Source of the DNA: Peromyscus leucopus
Lineage: Eukaryota > Chordata > Mammalia > Rodentia > Cricetidae
NCBI RefSeq assembly: GCF_004664715.2
Contig: NC_051071.1
Location: forward strand, 33,568,030-33,632,029
Direction: 5' to 3'
DNA length: 64,000 nucleotides
The notes under the pieces are model-generated. The model was given only the letters and a program-made list of their open reading frames with translations, searched no databases and was not told where the DNA came from. Every line of letters starts with the position of its first letter. Position 1 is the first letter of the stretch. The position numbers were made by a program, and so were the translations under genes. Positions 57,791 to 64,000 of the stretch are shown here, one piece after another.

Positions 57791-57884
57791 TCCTTAAGAG
57801 TTCTCTGTCTCTATCTCTGTGTCTTTCTTGTCTCTGTATATGTCTCTCTGCCTGTCTCTCTCTCGTGTGTGTGCATGTGTGTAT
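57791..57884 (+). repeat. (TCTC/TGTG)n low-complexity tract
   Basis: TCTCTGTCTC- and GTGTGTG-type sequence forming the antisense tail of the adjoining B4. Confidence 0.85.
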
Positions 57885-58172
57885 TTGTATGAGGGCATGC
57901 TTATCAAGGCCACAGGTCAACGTTAAGTGTGATTCCTTGCACACCATCCACATTGTCATTTTAGAAACATGATCTTTCATTAGCAGAGAGCTCACCGAGC
58001 AGGCCAGGCTGGCAGACCAGCAAGCCCAAGAGAACTGCACATCTCTGCCATCCTAGTGGCTCTCCTGTGTTTGCCTGCCTTTTAAAATGCCGTTCTGTGG
58101 ATCTGAACTCAGTTCCTTATCCTTGTCTGACAACCACTTTACTGATGAAGCTGTCTCGCTGTATCCTCTAGC
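57845..58172 (-). mobile_element. B4 SINE, antisense
   Basis: 'GGCCACAGGTCAACGTTAAG', 'AGAGAGCTCACCGAGCAGGC', 'GGCTGGCAGACCAGCAAGCC', 'GTGGATCTGAACTCAGTTCC' and 'ACTTTACTGATGAAGCTGTC' are the antisense landmarks of B4. Confidence 0.85.
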
Positions 58173-58895
58173 TCACTTCCCTGCCTCCACTAGTTCCATT
58201 TCTCCAGAAAACCGAGGTTAATATATCAGGAAAAACAATCCAAGTCTTCAGCAGTTCTTTTTGGAGCAATGAGTATCCCTGAGAGCCTAATGGTAGTGAT
58301 TCTCCTGACAGGATGACCATCTAGAGAAGGGCTCTTCTCTTCATGCTCCAAAGACCTTTGTGTTCCCCTAGCAACCAATTTGGAAGGGGAATATGAAGCT
58401 ATCAATCCAATCCTAGCCAGACCTGAACATCCTAAGGTTGTGGATGATGAGTGAGTAGTCTGGGGACACCAGCTTTCTCTCTGCAACATCTTACAGATGT
58501 CTCCTCTCTGACTTCAACCTTTTGGTAGTTCCCTTCCCAAGACTGATGCTGGCTTAATCTAGCACAGAGTGATGCTTTGTCTGGTTTTGTTGTTTGTGGT
58601 GATTATTGCATTTGTTTTTCTTGTTCAAATAACTAAAGAAGATACAAGTCATGTCTCAGAAGATGGTATCCATTTACTGAAGTCCTTCATATTTCTCCTC
58701 CATAAAGCAAAGGTAATAATTATACTAGCATTTTCTTTTCATAAAGATCACTTTACAGTTTACCAAATCATACTGAGTTTAGTCAGCTCTTAGTTTCTAT
58801 TATGAAATCTGTAAACAGAAAATACTATAATTGAGAATAATACTATGATAATAGTGCCATGGTGCCTTGAAGTGTTCAAGGGATTGAGTAAGAAT
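58173..58895. other. Unassigned sequence
   Basis: A 74-codon plus frame (58569-58793) is hydrophobic in its first 20 residues (VLLFVVIIAFVFLVQI). That could look like a signal anchor, but there is no further support for a gene. Confidence 0.4.
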
Positions 58896-59110
58896 ATGCA
58901 TGTCAAATGCTTAGCAGCATACATGACATCTAATTGCTAAATTTTTCCCCTACATTGTCTCATAAAATTATTCCAATGAAATAATAAAGATGTGTCAAGT
59001 TAACTCTGTTTCATCAATGAAGACTTCAGGAGTGAAGTCCCTTCCTCGGGACCATGAAGTTAATGAGCTGGAACTTGAATTCTGAACTTCTGACTACAGT
59101 GCTGTCATTA
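58896..59110 (-). mobile_element. MIR relic, antisense
   Basis: 'TGTCTCATAAAATTATTCCA', 'ACCATGAAGTTAATGAGCTG' and 'GGAACTTGAATTCTGAACTT' match the reverse complement of MIR from its 3' part to its head. Confidence 0.65.
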
Positions 59111-59289
59111 ATATACACACTTGAGCTACAAGGCCAACCTTGACATGAAAAATACTCATACACACAAAAACATATATGCAGATTGAGGAATAAAAATTGT
59201 GCATTACAAATGTTTCTAGATGGTGACATATGAATAACAGAAGTTAGATAAAATTCAATGGAGGGAAAGCCTCTTGATTTTGTTAAATT

Positions 59290-59714
59290 TCTGTATCAAA
59301 TCCCTCCCCTCAGGCTCAGGAAACCCTGCAGAAGAGGAGGCAGAAGGAGTGTAAGAGCCAGAGGGGATGGAGGACACCAAGGAAATACGGCCTTCTAAAT
59401 CAACAGGATCAACACACACATGAACTCACAGAAACTCTGGCAGCATATTCAGGATCTGCACAGGTCTCCACCAGATAGGGTCCTAGAGTTGAAAGAGGTG
59501 AACACATGGCCCCATCCCAAAAGAGAAGCTATGTTCAGTTGATAACCACTTGCAAATGAAACTTTAGTTTTCTTCAAATGAATCTCACTGGGGAAACAAA
59601 CTACTCTTAAGTGTAGGCTACATGTCCAGCAGTAGATGGCCACAGAAAATGAACTCAATGGCATTTTTTGAGGTTCCTTGTCTCATAATGTCATATCAGG
59701 ACTTAAAAAAATCT

Positions 59715-59772
<58 letters not shown>

Positions 59773-60098
59773 TCTCATTTTAGCCTATAGGTCCTTTGAG
59801 TATATATTATGGCTTCTAGTTTAGTGTTCTTATAGGATTCCTGAGTGTGCAATCTATATTTATATCCTGTGCCTTTTCTTGGGCTCTTTTTCTTCTGTTT
59901 GTTTTATCCATTATGATGTGTTAGTTTTATCTTATTATATTTTATTACTATCCCTTAGAAGCCTGTTTGTTTTCTAATGGAAGACTGAAAGGAGATGAAT
60001 CTGAATGGGAGGTGAGGTGGGAGGAACTGGGAGGAGTAGAGGGAGGAGAAACTGTAATCAGGATATATTATGTGAGAAAAAAACTTTTAAAAAATTTG
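59290..60098 (+). mobile_element. LINE-1 3' UTR (Lx-like), sense
   Basis: 'AACCCTGCAGAAGAGGAGGC', 'CACAGAAACTCTGGCAGCAT', 'CAGCAGTAGATGGCCACAGA', 'GGTTCCTTGTCTCATAATGT', 'TTATGGCTTCTAGTTTAGTG', a G-rich stretch, 'TAATCAGGATATATTATGTG' and an A-rich tail. Same UTR type as the antisense element at 22213-24584. The polypurine/AC part is expanded. Confidence 0.85.
59721..59770 (+). repeat. (AC)25 microsatellite
   Basis: A perfect AC array inside the LINE-1 3' UTR. Confidence 0.97.
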
Positions 60099-60349
60099 AA
60101 TAGGCCATCAATTTTCAAAAGGCTCAGTGATCTGTAGACAGCATGCCCTCTTTTTAGGTCTCAGGCAAACATCTATTTCAAAAAACATATGCCTGCAGCT
60201 TCTTCTCTCTTGAAATTCTTCATTGGCTTCTGCTGCCCCTGTTTTCATAGTTGCCTTCCTCATAGCACAACCTGCACCTGCTCATAAAAAATTAAGTTTC
60301 TTCCCAAGCTTTAAGACGAAAGGCCAATTGCTCTCACACAGTGTACAAG

Positions 60350-60500
60350 GCCATTCTTCATCCATTCAGTCAACAAACATTTATGGAGCCCTGCCATGTA
60401 CTACCTAGGGCTCTATGCCCTGGCGAAGTCAAAACTCTTGCCTCTCTGGAGTTTGTATCCTGAGGAGATAAAATAACAAAACCAGTTACCTTCACAATAT
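60350..60500 (-). mobile_element. LINE-2 3' end, antisense
   Basis: 'TCATCCATTCAGTCAACAAA' / 'CATTTATGGAGCCCTGCCAT' / 'GTACTACCTAGGGCTCTATG' / 'CTTGCCTCTCTGGAGTTTGT' is a clear antisense L2 terminus. Confidence 0.78.
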
Positions 60501-60559
60501 AGTTCTACTCCATCCCCTGCCTCCATACTTCCACACTCTATGCCATAGCATTTCTCTAC

Positions 60560-60730
60560 ACCTGAAGACAGTGTGTGTTTTCCTACCTTTGTGTATTTGA
60601 CCATGTTTGCTGTTTGAAACATCCTTGACCTGTCTCCACTTTGCAAAGCATCCTTATCCTCTAAGACACCTTTCATACCATCTCCTGTATGAAGGTTTCC
60701 ATTCTCATTTCCTTATTTCTATATACACTC
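60560..60730 (+). mobile_element. Possible LINE-2 fragment, sense
   Basis: 'TTTGCTGTTTGAAACATCCT', 'TATCCTCTAAGACACCTTTC' and 'ATGAAGGTTTCCATTCTC' resemble the L2 3' UTR in sense, opposite to its left neighbour. Weak. Confidence 0.42.
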
Positions 60731-60939
60731 AGTATCACTAGAATTTTCATGTTGGTCACATTTTTTGCTTGTCATTGTTTAGGAGAAAAGAACTATACTG
60801 GAGACACTGTAGGTGAATTATAAACAATCTCTCCAAGGTTTTGCCCTGCCCCCTTTTATTGGTAAATCAGTGTCAACTTACCTTGTTTAAGAAGCAGGTA
60901 CCCAGATAGATAATAGAGTATAATTTTGGGTACAACTCT

Positions 60940-61470
60940 AAGAATGCTTCTGGAAGACATGTGCATTTACATCAATGGACTGAGTAAGAAAGATTCATGT
61001 TTACCACTAGTAGTGAGACCCATGCACTGGAATGACACTCGGATAGAACAAAAAGAACAAAAGGGAATATTTTCTTATTCATTCTCTTATTCTCATTCAT
61101 TCATATTCTCTCTCTTTCTCTCCCCCTTCCTCCCTCCCCACTCCTTCACTCCCTCTCTCCCCACACCCTCCTTAAATTTCTCCTTGTTCTTGGACATCCA
61201 AAGTTTTCTGACTTTATACGATGGGCCTTCCCCTACACCCAAACCTTATGAATCAGGTCTTTGGCTTCAGGTTTAGAATTATGATCTCATTTCCCTTGGT
61301 TCTGAAGTCTCTGAACTTGGACTGAACAGTACCACAACTTTCCTGGTCTTCTAGTTTCCAGATAGTCTTACCTCCATGATTGCATGAGCTGATTCCCCTG
61401 ATAATTCCCCTCTCAGATATCTAATTACCTGTGATTCCTATTGATTCTGTTTCTTTGGAGAACCCCAGTT
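60940..61470 (+). mobile_element. ERVL/MaLR-class LTR relic
   Basis: 'TGGACTGAGTAAGAAAGATT', 'CTCGGATAGAACAAAAAG', 'CTCTGAACTTGGACTGAAC', 'CCTCCATGATTGCATGAGCT' and 'CTATTGATTCTGTTTCTTTG' followed by GAGAACCCC follow the order of an old mammalian ERVL-class LTR. Subfamily not assigned. A pyrimidine tract (61108-61170) lies within it. Confidence 0.62.
61108..61170 (+). repeat. Pyrimidine (CT)-rich tract
   Basis: TCTCTCTTTCTCTCCCCCTT-type sequence of about 60 bp. Confidence 0.9.
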
Positions 61471-61914
61471 GCAAACTTTGCAGTATGATTTAGCATCTCC
61501 TTCATCCATAGATAGAGTCATTTTCCATACCTTAAATCTGACCTGGCTCTGAACTTGCTTTGGTCTTCAGAAGAGCACAAGATTTCATTCTTGCTGACTT
61601 CTGCTCTCTTAGATTTCTACTTTCACCATGAGAACAGGCATGTGTTTGGTAATTTGTGAAAAAGAGACCTCATGGATCAGAATCAAAATAGCCTCATAAG
61701 TGCTGGAAGCAGGGGCCCAAGGCAGAGCCAGAAAAGGTACTTAGCTAACACCTGACCCCCATAAGCAGAATTAAATGTTGCCCTTCTATGTGGTTAAGAC
61801 TTGTAAATGTTAGATCACATTAGTGTGGTCCCAGAACATTAAAGCAAATGCTTTAGGGAGTCACCAACTCTTTTGATTCTTAAATCTAGCTATAGTTGCC
61901 ACACCATTGGCCTC
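61471..61914. other. Unassigned sequence
   Basis: Nothing recognised before the LTR target site. Confidence 0.4.
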
Positions 61915-61918
61915 ATGT

Positions 61919-62405
61919 TGTAGGGTCCAGGAATATAGAAATACAAAATTGTAAACCTTAAAAAATAAAAGCTGACAGTCATCAGCTCTACAGGTTAACT
62001 TCTAACAATGGTTCTCTGCTTACAGCCCGCTCCTCTGTCAACATTTAACCTCCTTGCCCCTTATAGCCAACAACTGCTTGGACCAAAGTTAACTTTTAAT
62101 AGATGTTTCTATGTGACTTCTAGCATGCATCCCATGCCTGGATGTTTCGACATGACTCCTATCATGTACCCCATGCCTGATGCTTTCCCTGTTACTATTA
62201 AAAGGGGGCCAGAACCTGCCTCCATTGCCACAGCCTCAGATTCCTGAACACTGGCTGTGGTCTAAGCTCACTGATAAGCTTTTGTGCCCTGTGGTGATTT
62301 TCTTTCTTTTTTTTCTCTTTGGTTTTTCTTCGGGAATAAAGTCTGCTTCTGGTTTAATAGACTTTGGTGGTCTGTCCTCCATTATTGTGTGACCCCGGAC
62401 CCACA
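61919..62405 (+). mobile_element. ERV1-like solo LTR
   Basis: A 487-bp block starts TGTAGGGTCC and ends GGACCCACA. It is flanked by 4-bp copies, ATGT, at 61915-61918 and 62406-62409. TG...CA ends plus a 4-bp duplication are typical of gammaretrovirus-like (ERV1) integration. A TATA-like TATTAAAAG lies at 62196-62204 and an AATAAA at 62335-62340, giving a U3-R-U5 layout. No internal genes adjoin it. The 70- to 79-codon frames inside are not genes. It directly abuts a TCAC microsatellite. Confidence 0.82.
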
Positions 62406-62408
62406 ATG

Positions 62409-62459
62409 TCACTCACTCACTCACTCACTCACTCACTCACTCACTCACTCACTCACTCA
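62409..62459 (+). repeat. (TCAC)n microsatellite
   Basis: About 51 bp of TCAC next to the LTR end. The HSLT-repeat frames are artefacts. Confidence 0.97.
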
Positions 62460-63599
62460 TTTGTCTATCTTTTAAGCAGGTTTGTCTACTATGCACTAGG
62501 TCCTGGAGTAGGCTTAAAGATTGGTTTGACACACTTTCTGTGCCAGCAATAAATATCAATGAGATGACTAATATGTGTCTTAGCTTCTTTGGCTCTCTAG
62601 AGATAGGGCCATCCTAACTGGTCCATGGAGCCAGTCCTAAGATTAATCTCTTCATGGATTACAAAGTTCCTCTACTTACTCATCCAACTCTCTGGCTTTT
62701 TTTCTAAGTATCCACATTCTTGATAAGCTGCCCATGAACCTGGGAAATGATGTTCAGCATCTGCTTCGTGTAAAAAAAAATGTTCATAAATTTAAATTCA
62801 GTCATTAAGTTAAGGAAACAGTTAAGCCACTTTACATGTGCTGAAGAATTTATTTTGGGATATCTCTGTGGGAAGGGATGTTTAGGATTAATTGAGCTTT
62901 CTGGATATCTGCACATGAGCACCAGGGTTTTATATATAGAACCAGAGCACCTGATCACAGCACCTGCAGGAGAAATTACTTAACCTCCCAAGCTCCAATC
63001 AGAGGGAGGAGGGTGTTGAGACTCTGGTAGAGAGCCTGTGGTGGGACTCAGGTTCCAGAACTAAAGGTAAAGGGACCTTGTTGTTCCCTAAATCCCTTTC
63101 CATTGCTGTGGTCTGAAACCACTTTGGGATTGGGTTCTTAATCATCTATTAATACCTGTACGTTTATTTTGATGGATGTAGGTTCTGTCTTTACAGTATT
63201 GAAGAGGTTGGCTTTCTAGAATTACTTATAGATTAGAAAGAAAAACCCAGTTGTCTTTTTTCATTGTTTTTGCCAAGTAGCATCTAGAAAGTAATATTCT
63301 CCGCAGAGATTCTGGGGAATATTCACGTTCCTCTTGCTGCAGTGACTGTGTGTATTCGAATCGTCACTCGGCACTTGCCTGGCCATTCTGTGTCCAGGAG
63401 CGCCAGCGTCCTCTCCCCATCTTATCCCACTCAGCTGTCCTGTTTCATAGTCCTTGCTATCAGACAGCATTTGTTGCGCGTGTTTGGCTGTGTTGATGCT
63501 TCTTTGCTGCCATTGGAGCTTGGAATGTGTTTTGTGGGAGTTTTTAACCAAATTTTCATAGTTGGTTTGTTTTTTCATGAAATGCCTATAGAACACTAA
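62460..63599. other. Unassigned sequence with a CpG-retaining block
   Basis: 63290-63540 keeps about nine CpGs in 250 bp (TCACGTTC, TTCGAATCG, GAGCGCCAGCG, TTGCGCGTG), unlike its surroundings. It also has an inverted CCAAT box (ATTGG). Frames of 111 (minus) and 85 (plus) codons overlap it but are unrecognised. Confidence 0.4.
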
Positions 63600-64000
63600 A
63601 ATCTATTTTTGTTAAGTTCTGTAAATTTTGACAAATATATACAGTCATATAACCATCAGTAAAATCGAGACACAGGACAATTTCATCACTGCACACCCCC
63701 ACCCCACCCCGACCCTAATTCCCATGTCCCTTTGTAGCCAGCCCTTCCTCCGTCACCTTTCCTGGCATCTAGCATTTCCCCTTCCCAGAGTATTACAAAA
63801 GTGAAATCACATAAATGTAGCTCTTATTAGTTTTTTTTTTTCACATGCCAAAATGCATCTGTGATACTTCCAAGTCTCATATCGTCAACATATTTTTCTC
63901 ATTTTTTAATGTTAAGAAATAGGTCATTTGCATAGATTGTTCCATAGTCATTTGTGAGTTTGAGGGCATTTGAGCTGTTTACAGCATGGTTTATCACAAA
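63600..64000 (-). mobile_element. L1M LINE-1 segment, antisense, runs off the window
   Basis: 'TTTTGACAAATATATACAGT', 'CCATCAGTAAAATCGAGACA', 'TTTGTAGCCAGCCCTTCCTC' and 'TACAAAAGTGAAATCACATA' follow the antisense 3' region of an old mammalian L1. Confidence 0.65.

Noticed and set aside
58569..58793. Short frame with a hydrophobic N-terminus
   Set aside because: Hydrophobicity follows from a TTGTT-rich stretch. No upstream promoter or conserved continuation is seen.

Overview
The window is nuclear DNA of a muroid rodent, most likely a cricetid (hamster, vole or deer-mouse group). This rests on the repeat content: B1, B2/B3, B4/RSINE1 and ID SINEs, a URR1 hAT element, ORR1/MT-like MaLR LTRs, several rodent-type LINE-1 3' UTR families, and a young-looking group of ERVK-like solo LTRs with 6-bp target duplications. 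The species assignment is inference. Older mammalian repeats (MIR, L2, MER20, MLT1, a Tigger-like element, L1M) lie between them. I see no protein-coding gene, tRNA, rRNA or CRISPR array. Every long reading frame is either LINE-1 debris, a microsatellite artefact or an unrecognised chance frame, so the window reads as intergenic or deep intronic DNA.

Layout. 0-7.1 kb: a solo LTR (295-615), MER20, MIR and L2 relics in unassigned sequence. 7.1-15.1 kb: a nearly full-length LINE-1 on the minus strand (3' UTR, ORF2, ORF1, 5' UTR, left to right). It is interrupted by an ERVK-like solo LTR in ORF2 and by a second, internally inverted LINE-1 in ORF1. 15.1-22.2 kb: a B1 split by an ERVK-like solo LTR, a URR1 element, microsatellites and a LINE-1 3' end. 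22.2-24.9 kb: an antisense LINE-1 3' UTR carrying a B1 and two MaLR-type LTRs in opposite orientation. 25-29.4 kb: MIR/B1 relics and a non-repeat block at 26.2-26.8 kb that looks like a conserved noncoding element. 29.4-33.5 kb: an antisense LINE-1 3' UTR with a 218/219-bp GC-rich tandem repeat, an L2 fragment and an ancient L1M segment. 33.5-37.3 kb: unassigned AT-rich DNA with octamer motifs. 37.3-41.1 kb: sense LINE-1 with a B1 inside it. 41-64 kb: MaLR/ERVL LTRs, B2/B3/B4 SINEs, a third ERVK-like LTR (46.3 kb), a Tigger-like transposon (52.3 kb), MLT1, L2 and MIR relics, a LINE-1 3' UTR (59.3 kb), an ERV1-like solo LTR with a 4-bp target duplication (61.9 kb) and antisense L1M at the right edge.

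There are no cooperating genes. The informative content is the nested-insertion history, for which seven target-site duplications or near-duplications can be read directly, and a few unique blocks that may be regulatory. Family names come from recognising consensus-like sequence by eye; exact subfamilies need a library search.
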